Of a DNA stretch of 64,000 nt, positions 8,879 through 17,304 are shown piece by piece. The DNA is from Microbacterium sp. LWH11-1.2 (GTDB lineage: Bacteria; Actinomycetota; Actinomycetes; Actinomycetales; Microbacteriaceae), in the NCBI RefSeq assembly GCF_038397745.1, contig NZ_CP151636.1, forward strand, positions 4,092,001 through 4,156,000, read 5' to 3'. Numbering within the stretch: position 1 is the first letter of the stretch; each line of letters opens with the position of its first letter. The notes under the pieces are model-generated. The model was given only the letters and a program-made list of their open reading frames with translations, did not search any database and was not told where the DNA came from. The position numbers were made by a program, and so were the translations under genes.

Positions 8879-9325
8879 TTACTGGGCGACCTGGTCGAGG
8901 GTGTACGGCTGGGGCTGCTGCGCGGCGTGCGGGTGCTCGGCACCGACGTACACCTTGAGCTTCGACAGCTGCTGACGGCCCAGGCTGTTCTTGGGGAGCA
9001 TGCCACGGATGGCCTTCTCCACAGCGCGGATCGGGTTCTTCTCGAGGAGCTCGGCGTAGGTGACCGACTTGAGGCCGCCCGGGTAGCCCGAGTGACGGTA
9101 AGCCAGCTTCTTCTGGAGCTTCTGACCGGTGAGCGCGACCTTGTCGGCGTTCACGATGATGACGAAGTCACCCGAGTCGATGTGGTTGGCGAAGGTGGGC
9201 TTGTGCTTGCCACGCAGGAGCGTAGCGGCGTGCGAAGCCAGGCGGCCGAGAACGACGTCGGTGGCGTCGATGACGACCCAGTCACGCTGGACCTCGCCGG
9301 CCTTCGGGGTGTAAGTGCGCGTCAC
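8879..9325 (-). CDS. rplM: 50S ribosomal protein L13
   Basis: Early-assembly large-subunit protein, 148 aa. Recognised by [33 protein letters not shown] and the [18 protein letters not shown] segment. GTG at 9325 gives the usual N-terminus ([10 protein letters not shown]); longer in-frame starts would add residues foreign to the family. First gene of the rplM-rpsI-glmM operon, with a leader of about 140 bases after the proposed promoter. Confidence 0.97.
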   Translation of the reverse strand: MTRTYTPKAGEVQRDWVVIDATDVVLGRLASHAATLLRGKHKPTFANHIDSGDFVIIVNADKVALTGQKLQKKLAYRHSGYPGGLKSVTYAELLEKNPIRAVEKAIRGMLPKNSLGRQQLSKLKVYVGAEHPHAAQQPQPYTLDQVAQ

Positions 9326-9471
9326 GATAGTGCTGCTTTCTTGTTCGAACGGAGAAGTTCGTGAATCCCACTCCGGGGTGGTTCTTCCCCAGGGGGAGGA
9401 ACACGCCAGTGGAGGGCTCACGTTCGGATAGTGCATGTTCCCCGCAGTGAGGAGAAGGGCACCAAAGAGAC

Positions 9472-9501
9472 AGCATACGCCACCCGGTGCCCTTCCCCCA
9501 A
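9472..9501 (-). promoter_or_regulatory. Possible rplM operon promoter
   Basis: On the minus strand TTGGGG (9501-9496), an 18-bp spacer and TATGCT (9477-9472) form a fair -35/-10 pair. It overlaps an inverted repeat, AAGGGCACC at 9455-9463 and its complement at 9486-9494, which directly follows the stop of the upstream metallo-hydrolase gene and may be that gene's terminator. Confidence 0.4.
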
Positions 9502-9508
9502 ACCGGCC

Positions 9509-10261
9509 TCAGCCGATCGCGACGCGCTCCCCCGCCGCCAGCGCGCGGAGCCGGTCGCCCTGCCCGGCGTACTCGAACATCGCGACGAGCCGCTCCCGGG
9601 TCTCGGAGAAGTGGAACCAGCCCTCCGCGTGCACCGGGACGATGACGGCGGAGGAGAGCACCTCGGCCGCCTCCAGCGCGGTGCGCGCGTTCAGCGTCAG
9701 GTCGATGTCTCCGAAGCGCCCCACGTTCGCGGCTCCGGCGAAGAGCACGGCGACCCCGATGCCGGGGAATCGCGCGGCGATCTCGCGGACCAGGTCGACG
9801 GAGGCGTTGTCGCCGGAGACGTACACCGTGGGGTGACCCTCGGCTTCGAGCACGAATCCCGTCACCGGACCGGACAGGGCCTCGGCGCCCTCGGGCCCGT
9901 GCAGTGCCGGCACCGCGGTGACGACGACGTCGCCGACGCGGTGCTGCTGCCAGGGGGCGAGGCCCGAGATGCCCGAGATGCGCGTGGCCGACTCCTCGGT
10001 GCCGAGCACGAGCGGCACCTCCTCGAGCAGCGCCCGTCCGGCCGTGTCGAGGTTGTCATCGTGCTGGTCGTGCGACAGCAGCACGACGTCGATCGCACCG
10101 AGCGCGGATGCCGGCACCGCCGGGCCCGTCAGCTTGCGGAGCACGATCGGACCCTCGTACGAGCCCGGCTCGTCGAAGGTCGGGTCGGTCAGGAATCCGA
10201 GTCCCGCGTAGGTGAAGTGGAGCGTGGGGCCTCCGACGAGGAGAGCAGAGATCTGTGTCAT
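9509..10261 (-). CDS. MBL-fold metallo-hydrolase (UlaG/YcjY-like)
   Basis: Predicted metal-dependent hydrolase, 250 aa, cytoplasmic. The metal motif reads SHDQHDDNLD, a variant of the HxHxDH signature. Further metal-binding histidines are probable in ALHGPEG and PVHAEGWFHF, with SGDN near the middle. The family covers lactonases and phosphodiesterases, so the substrate is open. It is transcribed divergently from a GlxA/FtrA-type regulator 70 bp away, so that regulator probably controls it. ATG 10261 starts the family's usual first strand; longer in-frame starts are Arg-rich and would run into the regulator. Confidence 0.85.
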   Translation of the reverse strand: MTQISALLVGGPTLHFTYAGLGFLTDPTFDEPGSYEGPIVLRKLTGPAVPASALGAIDVVLLSHDQHDDNLDTAGRALLEEVPLVLGTEESATRISGISGLAPWQQHRVGDVVVTAVPALHGPEGAEALSGPVTGFVLEAEGHPTVYVSGDNASVDLVREIAARFPGIGVAVLFAGAANVGRFGDIDLTLNARTALEAAEVLSSAVIVPVHAEGWFHFSETRERLVAMFEYAGQGDRLRALAAGERVAIG

Positions 10262-10331
10262 GGATCGAGTCTCCGCCATCCTCCGTCGCGGGCCCAGTGG
10301 CCTGAACGCACACTTCCGATAAGATCGGGCC

Positions 10332-11303
10332 ATGCTCTCCCCCGCTTCCCGCTCTCGCGTCGCGGTGCTCGCCTTCCCGCACATCAGCCCCTTCCACCTG
10401 TCCGTCCCGACGCTCGTCTTCGGCGGAGCCGGGCTCGACGGCGTGAGCGGCCTCTACGACGTCGAGGTCTGCGCCGAGCAGCCCGGATCGATGCCGACCG
10501 CGGCGGGATACGGCATCCGGGTCGAGGCCGGGCTCGAGGCGATGGACGAGGCCGACCTCGTCGTCATCCCCAGCTGGCGCCACGGGTCGGAGCCCTCGAC
10601 CGAGCTGCTCGACGCGGTGCGGAGAGCGCATCGTCGCGGTGCGCGCATCGTCGGGCTCTGCCTGGGAACCATCGTGGTCTCCGCGTCCGGCATCGCGGAT
10701 GGGCGCGAGGTGTCGACGCACTGGGCCGCCGCCGACCGGCTGTCGGCCGCGGAGCCGCAGGTACGGGTGCGCGACGACGTGCTGTGGTCCGATCTGGGCG
10801 ACGTGGTGACGTCCGCCGGCGCCGCGGCAGCGCTGGACTGCTGCCTCCACATCGTCCGCTCGGACCACGGGAGCGTCGCGGCGGCGGCGCTGGCCCGCTC
10901 CCTGGTGCTCGCGCCTCACCGCACGGGTTCGCAGGCGCAGTACATCCCCGCTCCGGTGGTCGCCGTGTCGGCCGACGACCCGATCGGCGGGGCGATGCGG
11001 TGGGCGCGCGAGCGCCTCGGCACGCCCATCGATGTGGACGGCTGGGCGGCGTCGACGCACATGTCCCGGCGCACGTTCACGCGACGCTTCCGCGACCGCA
11101 CCGCGACGAGTCCGCAGCAGTGGCTGCTCGACCAGAGGGTCGAGTTCGCTCGCACCCTGCTCGAGAGCGGCGACGACACGGTCGAGAGGGTCGCGGAGCT
11201 CGCCGGCTTCGGCAGCGCGGTGTCGCTGCGTCTGCACTTCCGTCAGAGACTCGGCGTCAGTCCTGCGGCGCACCGTGCGGCATTCCGCACCGGCGCGGCC
11301 TGA
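10332..11303 (+). CDS. GlxA/FtrA-like AraC-family transcriptional regulator
   Basis: 323-aa regulator with an N-terminal DJ-1/PfpI-like domain (about 9-190, with CLGT around the nucleophile-elbow Cys) and a C-terminal AraC helix-turn-helix pair (about 225-318, with MSRRTFTRRFRD and the second helix-turn-helix ERVAELAGFGSAVSLRLHF). This architecture regulates small-molecule catabolism. A TAAGAT hexamer (10320-10325) ends six bases before the ATG, so the mRNA is probably leaderless. It is divergent from the MBL hydrolase, its likely target. Confidence 0.9.
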   Translation: MLSPASRSRVAVLAFPHISPFHLSVPTLVFGGAGLDGVSGLYDVEVCAEQPGSMPTAAGYGIRVEAGLEAMDEADLVVIPSWRHGSEPSTELLDAVRRAHRRGARIVGLCLGTIVVSASGIADGREVSTHWAAADRLSAAEPQVRVRDDVLWSDLGDVVTSAGAAAALDCCLHIVRSDHGSVAAAALARSLVLAPHRTGSQAQYIPAPVVAVSADDPIGGAMRWARERLGTPIDVDGWAASTHMSRRTFTRRFRDRTATSPQQWLLDQRVEFARTLLESGDDTVERVAELAGFGSAVSLRLHFRQRLGVSPAAHRAAFRTGAA

Positions 11304-11314
11304 GCGGGCGGCTC

Positions 11315-11983
11315 TCAGTCCGGCTTGACCGTCACCAGGATCGGTCGATGGTCGCTCGACCCCTGGGGCAGCGTGGTGATGCGCTCGATCTCGAAACCCG
11401 TCGAGGTGGCGAAGTCGTAGTGCCCGCGGAACACGCGGTAGCGCGTGTAGGTGTGGTCGTCGCTCAGGGTCAGCGCATACCCGTGGTCGCGAACCGCCTG
11501 TCCGAGGTTCTCCTTGAAGATCGGGTAGTTGTAGTCCCCGACCATGAGCTGCGGCAGCCCCTCGCCGAGTGTCGCGAGCTCGGTGAGCGCGGCACGGATC
11601 TGATGACGGCGGAGGGAGTTGAGCGCTGTCAGGGGGGCGGCGTGGAACGAGGCCACGATGAAGTCCTGACCGTCGTCGATGTCGCGCAGACGCGCCCCGA
11701 GCACGCGCTCGTGCGCCGGCTTCGCGATCCGGTCGTGCAGGGACTTCTTGAGCCCGAGCATGCGGATCCCCTGCAGGTGATAGGTGCTCTCCCGATAGAA
11801 GAGCGCGATGCCGAGCCGGTTGCCGTGCGTGGCGTCCGCGAGGACGAGTCCGCCGATCCGCGGCGGGAGCTCCGGCACGTCGCACTCCTGCAGGCAGAGG
11901 ATGTCGGGGTCGTGCTCGCGCACGAGAGCGGCGAGCTCGCCCGCGGCCCGGTGCTTCTGGAGGTTGTACGAGATGACCTTCAT
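11315..11983 (-). CDS. Endonuclease/exonuclease/phosphatase family protein
   Basis: EEP-fold hydrolase of 222 aa. It shows the conserved order: YNLQKH near the N-terminus, the metal-binding Glu in LCLQECD (about 32-38), VASFHAAP, GDYNYP with the Asp-x-Asn pair, and the terminal SSDHRPIL catalytic histidine motif. Family members hydrolyse phosphodiesters in nucleic acids, phosphoinositides or sphingomyelin. No signal peptide is seen, so a cytoplasmic role is likely. It converges on the AraC-type regulator, 11 bp away. Substrate unknown. Confidence 0.88.
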   Translation of the reverse strand: MKVISYNLQKHRAAGELAALVREHDPDILCLQECDVPELPPRIGGLVLADATHGNRLGIALFYRESTYHLQGIRMLGLKKSLHDRIAKPAHERVLGARLRDIDDGQDFIVASFHAAPLTALNSLRRHQIRAALTELATLGEGLPQLMVGDYNYPIFKENLGQAVRDHGYALTLSDDHTYTRYRVFRGHYDFATSTGFEIERITTLPQGSSDHRPILVTVKPD

Positions 11984-12026
11984 GACCCCTCCCACGCTAC
12001 CCGTCGCGGCTGTGCACCGGCTCCGA

Positions 12027-12920
12027 TCACTCGTCGTATCCCCAGCGGATGCCGAGCACCCCCGGCCCGAATCCGTGACGCACGAGGTGCACGGAGCCGC
12101 TCTGCACCGGCCGCATCGACGACGTGAAGTCGTCGTCGGTCTCGATGTACTCCTCGCACCAGGACGGAAGGGCATCCGGGTGGAAGCGGACCCAGATCAG
12201 GGTCTCGCGCGCGGGCCGCGACGTCGCATGCCAGGCGGACTGGCGCGGCGGATAGCCGGGCGGGAACGTCTCGGTGAACTCCACGAGCGTGGTGCCGCCG
12301 GTCGTGATCGGCTGATCGAGCGCGATCACCACCCCGGAGAGAAGATGGCCGGGATGCAGGTACTCCCGGTCGATGCGACCGCCGACGACGTCGGTGATCA
12401 CCGACATCACCTCGGTCTCCTCGGGAGCGACGTCGACGAGCGGGAGCTCTGTGATCACGCCCTGCGTGGCCTGCACGAGCGAGCGCATCACGACGCTCTC
12501 GACTGCGCCGCTCGCTCCGACCCGCACGGTGACATGGGTGGAGAGATCGCGCAGCGCCTCCTGCGGGGAGGACTTCAGCGCGCGCAGCGTCTCCTCCGTC
12601 TCCCGGTTCTCACGCTCCTCGTCGAACGGCAGCCGAGGCGGCGCCACCGGTCCGAGTCGTGTCGACGGCCCGAGCAACGAGCTCAGGTGCCCGCGGGCGA
12701 GTCCGAGGCGATCCTCGATGCCGTCGACCGCGCTCAGCGACTGGGCGCCCTCCGGCTGTCGGTCACCCGACCGCCAGTAGCTGAGGGTCGCCATCGACAC
12801 GAGGTTGCCGTCGTCGGCGAGCCCCTGCTGGAGCCGTGACAGCGTGATGCCGCGCTCGGAGATCGCCGCGCGCAGGGCCGCGGCGAAGGCCCCTGTCCGG
12901 GCGTCGATCCGATCCGTCAC
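12027..12920 (-). CDS. XRE-like DNA-binding protein of unknown function
   Basis: 297 aa, GTG start at 12920. Residues about 10-75 look like an XRE-type helix-turn-helix: FAAALRAAISERGITLSRLQ, then MATLSYWRSGDRQPEG, where the WRSGDR turn is typical of recognition helices. The remaining 200 residues form an alpha/beta region without a recognised motif. No effector domain can be named. The EEP hydrolase lies 43 bp downstream and may be cotranscribed. I infer a transcription factor. Confidence 0.6.
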   Translation of the reverse strand: MTDRIDARTGAFAAALRAAISERGITLSRLQQGLADDGNLVSMATLSYWRSGDRQPEGAQSLSAVDGIEDRLGLARGHLSSLLGPSTRLGPVAPPRLPFDEERENRETEETLRALKSSPQEALRDLSTHVTVRVGASGAVESVVMRSLVQATQGVITELPLVDVAPEETEVMSVITDVVGGRIDREYLHPGHLLSGVVIALDQPITTGGTTLVEFTETFPPGYPPRQSAWHATSRPARETLIWVRFHPDALPSWCEEYIETDDDFTSSMRPVQSGSVHLVRHGFGPGVLGIRWGYDE

Positions 12921-13023
12921 GTTTCCCCCGTCGTACCGTGAAGAGGTCTGCCGGGTTCAGCTTACGGTCGGTCGGCGCCGTCGCGGGGAACGGCTTGCAC
13001 GACCTCCGAGACGACGGATGCCG

Positions 13024-13878
13024 TCAGGCGCCGTCGTCTTTCGCGTCGCGGCGAGCGCGCGTCTGCTCCGCGCGGGCGGCGAGCAGCTCGTCGGCCGGGT
13101 AGCCGACCTCGGTCAGCGTCAGGCCGCGCGCCGCCAGCACCTTGAACTCGCTCGTGCGCGTCAGAGCGTCCCTCAGCACCACGAGGTCGCCGATGTCGAG
13201 CCGCCCCTCTCCGACGGCGACGCATCCGCCCACGAGGGCACGCACCATGCTGTGGCAGAACGCGTCGGCCTTGACCTCGGCCACGAGCACGCCGTCGGCG
13301 TCGCGCGTCCAGCGGTAGTCGAGGAGGGTGCGGATCGTCGTCGCCTCCTCGCGCGGCTTGCAGTAGGCCGCGAAATCGTGGAGTCCGATGAGGGTGCGGG
13401 CCGCGGCATCCATCGCCTGCGCGTCGAGTCGTCCGCGGATGCTCGTGGTGTCGAGCCGCCGCAGCGGATCGAACCCGGCCTCCGCATCGGCGAGCCGGTA
13501 GCGGTAGCGACGCCACACGGCGGAGAATCGGGCGTCGAAGCCCTCGGGAGCGAGCGACGTCCGGGTGACCGTGACGTCGGAGTATGCGCCGAGCACGCCG
13601 CGCAGGCGTCCTGCGATCGAGCCGGCGGGGTCCTGCGCCGCGCGACCGTGCCGGGCTTCGATCCGTGCCCACTGCGCCTCGTCGAGGTCGACGTGCGCCA
13701 CCTGCCCGGTGGCGTGCACACCGGCATCCGTGCGTCCGGCGACGACGAACTGCACGTCGGAGCCGACGATGCGGGCGAGCGCGGGCTCGAGCGTTCCCTG
13801 CACCGTGCGGAGCGTGGGCTGCTTCGCCCAGCCGCGGAAGTGGGTGCCGTCGTAGGCGATGTCGAGCCGGATGCGCAC
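13024..13878 (-). CDS. truA: tRNA pseudouridine(38-40) synthase
   Basis: Isomerises uridines 38-40 in the anticodon arm. The 284-aa product has the N-terminal IAYDGTHFRGWAKQ and the catalytic AGRTDAGVHATGQ motif (about 47-59), with the nucleophilic Asp in RTD. FAAYCKPREE and the C-terminal FCHSMVRALVG segment also fit TruA. GTG at 13878 is the start. It usually follows rplQ in actinobacteria; here it stands alone. Confidence 0.95.
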   Translation of the reverse strand: MRIRLDIAYDGTHFRGWAKQPTLRTVQGTLEPALARIVGSDVQFVVAGRTDAGVHATGQVAHVDLDEAQWARIEARHGRAAQDPAGSIAGRLRGVLGAYSDVTVTRTSLAPEGFDARFSAVWRRYRYRLADAEAGFDPLRRLDTTSIRGRLDAQAMDAAARTLIGLHDFAAYCKPREEATTIRTLLDYRWTRDADGVLVAEVKADAFCHSMVRALVGGCVAVGEGRLDIGDLVVLRDALTRTSEFKVLAARGLTLTEVGYPADELLAARAEQTRARRDAKDDGA

Positions 13879-13919
13879 GGAGCAAGCCTAGGGCAGACCC
13901 CCGCGCCGCCCGGTGACGC

Positions 13920-15461
13920 TCAGATGCCGCCGTCGATCGAGCGGATGGTCACGCTCGGCTCGTCGGGCACCATCACCTGCGTCTCGCGGTTCAGGCTCTC
14001 ACCGCGGAAGAACCGCTTCGAGCGCGGGAACAGGTACCAGACGAACATGAGCACCAGTCCGATGGCGAGGGAGCCGATGCCGATCACGAACGTGCCCCCG
14101 ATGCCGAAGAGCACGGTGTAGCCGTAGTCGACGTCCCACATGTCGATCGCGGACTGGATGAACGCCCACGCCAGCATCAGGCCGCCCAGCAGCGGGAACA
14201 GGCCCTTGAAGAAGAAGTCGCGGGCCGACCGGGTCAGGTCCTTGCGGAAGTACCACACGCACGCGAAGCCGGTGATGGCGTAATAGAAGGCGATCGCGAG
14301 CCCGAGAGAGAGGATCGAGTCCTGCAGGATGTTGTCGCTGATCAGCGTCATCCCGACGTAGTAGGCCACTGCGACGACGCCCATGACGATCGTCGAGAAC
14401 GACGGCGTCTTGTACGTGGGGTGCACGTCCTTGAACTTCGCCGGCAGCGCCCGGTAGACGCCCATCGCGAGCGTGCCGCGGGCGGTCGGCAGGATCGTGG
14501 TCTGGGTGGAGGAGATCGCCGAGATGACCACGGCGACCACGAGAACCCACCCGAACGGGCCGAGCAGACCGTCCTTGATGGCCAGGAAGAAGTCGTCGGC
14601 GTTGGCCTCGTTGCCGAGACCGGTGCCGGTCTCGCCGAGCCCCGCGTACATCATGGCGGCGATGGTCACGCCCACGTACGTGAACAGCAGGATGACGGTG
14701 GTGAGCAGAGCGGCGCGGCCGGGGATGCGCTTCGGGTCCTTCGTCTCCTCGTTCAGCGCGAGGCAGGTGTCCCAGCCCCAGTAGATGAAGAGGGCGAGCA
14801 GGATGGCCTCGGTGAATCCGGCGAAGTCGGTGAAGGCGAACGGGTTGAGCCAGGCCATGTCGAACGGCGTCGGGTCGGGTGCCGTGCCGGCGAAGAACTG
14901 CCAGAGCGCGGTGACCACGAAGATCGCGAGCGCGAGGTACTGGATGCCCAGCAGGATGTTCTGGATGCGCTCGCCGATCTCGACCCCGCGCCAACTGACC
15001 CAGGTCATCGCGGCGATGAAGAGCACGGCGACCAGCACGACGCGCCAGTCGTTGTTCTCCAGGTCCTGACCGATCAGCGACCAGAAGTAGACCGAGGCGA
15101 TCTGCGCGAGGTTGGCGAGCACCACCATGCCGGCGACCGCGACTCCCCAGCCGCCCATCCAGCCGACCCACGGACCGAAGGCCTTGGTCCCCCAGGTGAA
15201 CGTCGTACCGCAGTCCGGCACCGCGTTGTTGAGCTCGCGGTAGGCGAAGGCGATGAGCAGCATCGGCACGAACGCGATGATGAACGCGATCGGCGCCTGA
15301 GCACCCACCGCGAGGACCACGAATCCGAGCGTTGCGACGAGCGAGTACACCGGAGCCGTCGAGGCCAGACCGATGACGGTCGATCCCCAGAGTCCCAGTG
15401 TTCCCGCAGCCAGACCCTTGCCGTCGGGTCGTTCCAGATGAATCGGCGTCGTTGCTGCCAT
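13920..15461 (-). CDS. APC-family amino acid/polyamine permease
   Basis: Secondary transporter of 513 aa with 12 predicted helices. The first helix has GLWGSTVIGLASTAPVYS, the glycine-rich substrate-binding break of APC permeases. The middle contains FIYWGWDTCLALNEETKDP, typical of APC proteins that take up amino acids or polyamines. Substrate cannot be assigned. ATG 15461 is favoured because a -35/-10 pair places the transcript start on this codon (leaderless). A 25-bp palindrome covers that promoter, so the gene is probably repressed by an unidentified regulator; none is encoded beside it except the HxlR gene, which has its own target. Confidence 0.9.
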   Translation of the reverse strand: MAATTPIHLERPDGKGLAAGTLGLWGSTVIGLASTAPVYSLVATLGFVVLAVGAQAPIAFIIAFVPMLLIAFAYRELNNAVPDCGTTFTWGTKAFGPWVGWMGGWGVAVAGMVVLANLAQIASVYFWSLIGQDLENNDWRVVLVAVLFIAAMTWVSWRGVEIGERIQNILLGIQYLALAIFVVTALWQFFAGTAPDPTPFDMAWLNPFAFTDFAGFTEAILLALFIYWGWDTCLALNEETKDPKRIPGRAALLTTVILLFTYVGVTIAAMMYAGLGETGTGLGNEANADDFFLAIKDGLLGPFGWVLVVAVVISAISSTQTTILPTARGTLAMGVYRALPAKFKDVHPTYKTPSFSTIVMGVVAVAYYVGMTLISDNILQDSILSLGLAIAFYYAITGFACVWYFRKDLTRSARDFFFKGLFPLLGGLMLAWAFIQSAIDMWDVDYGYTVLFGIGGTFVIGIGSLAIGLVLMFVWYLFPRSKRFFRGESLNRETQVMVPDEPSVTIRSIDGGI

Positions 15462-15464
15462 GTC

Positions 15465-15497
15465 AGAACAGTAGAGCCACTGCTGTTCTCGCGTCAA
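15465..15497 (-). promoter_or_regulatory. Promoter with overlapping operator palindrome for the APC permease
   Basis: Minus-strand -35 TTGACG (15497-15492), 18-bp spacer and -10 TACTGT (15473-15468), which puts the start of transcription at or beside the ATG at 15461. The 25-bp near-palindrome 15465-15489 has arms AGAACAG and CTGTTCT and fills the spacer and -10, a typical repressor site. Confidence 0.65.
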
Positions 15498-15560
15498 TCG
15501 TTTTCTTTCACCGACTGATTCCGCACTTCGATGCCGGGTACTACGACGGATTCCGCAGGT

Positions 15561-15926
15561 TCAGTCGCGCCCGAGCATTCCGTCGGCGTGGTCGGCGACC
15601 CACTCCATCAGCGGCAGCATCCGCTCCATCAGATCGCGGCCGAGCGGAGTCAGGCTGTACTCGACGTGCGGCGGCACGGTGGGCAGGGATTCGCGGTGCA
15701 CGAGACCGTCGTCGGCGAGCGTGCGGAGAGTGGACGCGAGCATCTTCTCGCTGATGCCGTCGACCGCACGGCGCAGCTCGCCCCATCGATGCGTCCCGTC
15801 GGAGAGGGAGGAGAGGATCAGCACGCCCCATTTGCTCATGATGTGGTCGAGCACGACCCGGGTGCCGCATCCCTGATCGAAGACGGCAGGGGTGGACTCC
15901 TTGATCTGCGCGAAACTCACCGACAT
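15561..15926 (-). CDS. HxlR/DUF24-family redox-type repressor (QorR-like)
   Basis: Winged-helix regulator of 121 aa. The HxlR core is visible: SKWGVLILSSL, the recognition region WGELRRAVDGISEKMLASTLR and the wing HVEYSLTPLGRDL. A single Cys near the N-terminus (DQGCGTR, residue 20) is where DUF24 repressors such as C. glutamicum QorR and B. subtilis HypR sense electrophiles or disulfide stress. It is divergent from a QorB-like reductase, the arrangement of E. coli ytfH/qorB. A TAAGGT hexamer six bases before ATG 15926 suggests a leaderless transcript. Confidence 0.88.
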   Translation of the reverse strand: MSVSFAQIKESTPAVFDQGCGTRVVLDHIMSKWGVLILSSLSDGTHRWGELRRAVDGISEKMLASTLRTLADDGLVHRESLPTVPPHVEYSLTPLGRDLMERMLPLMEWVADHADGMLGRD

Positions 15927-15929
15927 GTA

Positions 15930-15954
15930 GGTACCTTACCTGAAAGTGGGTACC
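15930..15954. promoter_or_regulatory. Probable HxlR operator
   Basis: Two GGTACC hexamers at 15930-15935 and 15949-15954, their starts 19 bp apart (about two helical turns), lie between the divergent HxlR and QorB-like genes. The first overlaps the proposed -10 of the HxlR gene (minus-strand TAAGGT, 15938-15933), consistent with autorepression. Confidence 0.5.
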
Positions 15955-16019
15955 CTCCGGGTGGAATGCGCCGAGGGGTTCCGGGGGTTGTCGAGGGTGT
16001 CATCCACGAAAGGACTCCC

Positions 16020-16865
16020 ATGACCACCCTCGTCACCGGCGCCACCGGAAACCTCGGCCGCCTCATCATCGCCAGCCTCATCGAGCGCGGAGCCGATCCG
16101 CAGTCCATCGTCGCCGGCGCGCGCGACGTCGCCAAGGGCGCCGACCTCGGCGTGCGCGTGGTGCACCTCGACTACGCGGATCCCGCCTCGATCGCGGCGG
16201 CGTTGGAGGGCGTCGACTCCGTCGCGCTCGTCTCCGGCTCCGAAGTCGGTCAGCGCGTCGCTCAGCACCAGGCGGTCATCGACGCCGCGAAGACGGCAGG
16301 CATCACGAAGCTCGTCTACACGAGCGCGCCGAAGGCCTCGACGAGCGACCTGGTCCTGGCCCCCGAGCACAAGGCGACGGAGGAGCTCATCGCCGCGTCG
16401 GGTGTTCCCGCCGTGATCCTCCGCAACAACTGGTACACCGAGAACTACGTCGCCGATCTCCGCCGTGCCGCCGAGACCGGGGTGCTCGCCGCCGGCGTCG
16501 GCGAAGGACGGGTCGCCTCGGCGAGCCGGAAGGACTTCGCGGATGCGGCAGCCGTGGTGCTTCTCGAAGACGGTCACATCGGTCAGGTGTACGAGCTCGG
16601 CGGCGACGTCGCGTGGAGCTACGGGGAGCTCGCCTCGGCGATGTCGGAGGTGTCGGGGCGTCCGGTCGCGTACCAGGCCCTCACCGCCGAGGAGCAGAGC
16701 GCCGCGCTCGAAGCCGCGGGACTCGATGCCGGGACCATCGGCTTCGTGGTGGCCCTCGACGCGGGCATCCGCGGCGGTGCGCTCGCCGACACCGACGGCA
16801 CCCTCGCGCGCCTGATCGGGCGGTCGACCACGCCTCTCGTGGACGGGCTGCGCGCCGCGGCCTGA
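16020..16865 (+). CDS. NAD(P)H-binding quinone reductase, QorB/YtfG-like (NmrA-type SDR)
   Basis: Atypical SDR of 281 aa. It begins with TLVTGATGNLGRLII, the dinucleotide-binding TGATGxxG motif, and has YTSAPKAS and LRNNWYTENY as in QorB/YtfG proteins, which reduce quinones with NADPH. ATG 16020 follows AAAGGA. It is divergent from an HxlR-family gene, as QorB genes often are, so it is most likely induced by quinone or electrophile stress. A strong terminator follows. The alternative is a generic NmrA-like redox sensor. Confidence 0.85.
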   Translation: MTTLVTGATGNLGRLIIASLIERGADPQSIVAGARDVAKGADLGVRVVHLDYADPASIAAALEGVDSVALVSGSEVGQRVAQHQAVIDAAKTAGITKLVYTSAPKASTSDLVLAPEHKATEELIAASGVPAVILRNNWYTENYVADLRRAAETGVLAAGVGEGRVASASRKDFADAAAVVLLEDGHIGQVYELGGDVAWSYGELASAMSEVSGRPVAYQALTAEEQSAALEAAGLDAGTIGFVVALDAGIRGGALADTDGTLARLIGRSTTPLVDGLRAAA

Positions 16866-16884
16866 TCACCGCCGCTGAGACAGC

Positions 16885-16918
16885 AGTGCCGCCCTCCCCT
16901 GTCGAGGAGGGCGGCACT
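16885..16918. terminator. Bidirectional intrinsic terminator
   Basis: A 13-bp perfect stem (AGTGCCGCCCTCC at 16885-16897, complement at 16906-16918) with an 8-base loop, between the convergent QorB-like gene and the Asp23/sigma operon. Confidence 0.8.
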
Positions 16919-16938
16919 TCCTGTCGGCGCAGGATGCG

Positions 16939-17304
16939 TCAGGCGGCGTCGCGCGACTGCACGTACACGACCGTGAGCGTGATGCTCTCCCTCTGCAGCC
17001 CCGCGGCGCGGAGCACAGCGTCGACCCTCTCGTACGCCTCGCGCAGGACGACGCCCGATGACGCGGTGACGTCGACGCCGAGCGAGGCCTCGACGGCGAC
17101 GCCCTCGTCCCTCACGACGACCGAGACGATCGGCCGTTCGTCGTCACCGACACCGAGCGCGACAGCTCCCGCGCGGAGCAGGTTGGAGACCAGCGAGCCG
17201 GATCGGTAGACGTTCCGGACACCCGGCGTCGCCCGCACGGCCCCTTCGATCTCCTGCGCGAGCCCGGTGCGGACCTCCGGCGTCATCGCTTCCGCTCCGT
17301 TCAC
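16939..17304 (-). CDS. Asp23/Gls24-like protein, third in cluster
   Basis: Small protein of 121 aa that follows the Asp23/Gls24 plan: an opening helix with EIEGAVRATPGVRNVYR, then strands VSVVVRDEGVAVEASLGV, a helix with LREAYERVDAVLRAAG and the closing strand ITLTVVYVQ. Asp23/Gls24 proteins are membrane-associated by partners and respond to envelope or alkaline stress. Its start overlaps the stop of the preceding gene, so it is the last member of a translationally coupled set with an ECF sigma factor. The match is by pattern, not search. Confidence 0.65.
   Translation of the reverse strand: MNGAEAMTPEVRTGLAQEIEGAVRATPGVRNVYRSGSLVSNLLRAGAVALGVGDDERPIVSVVVRDEGVAVEASLGVDVTASSGVVLREAYERVDAVLRAAGLQRESITLTVVYVQSRDAA

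Noticed and set aside
9431..12127. 898-codon plus-strand open frame
   Set aside because: Shadow overlapping four well-supported genes on both strands.
15465..15489. LexA/SOS box
   Set aside because: The GAAC...GTTC arms recall an SOS box, but the spacing is far too wide.
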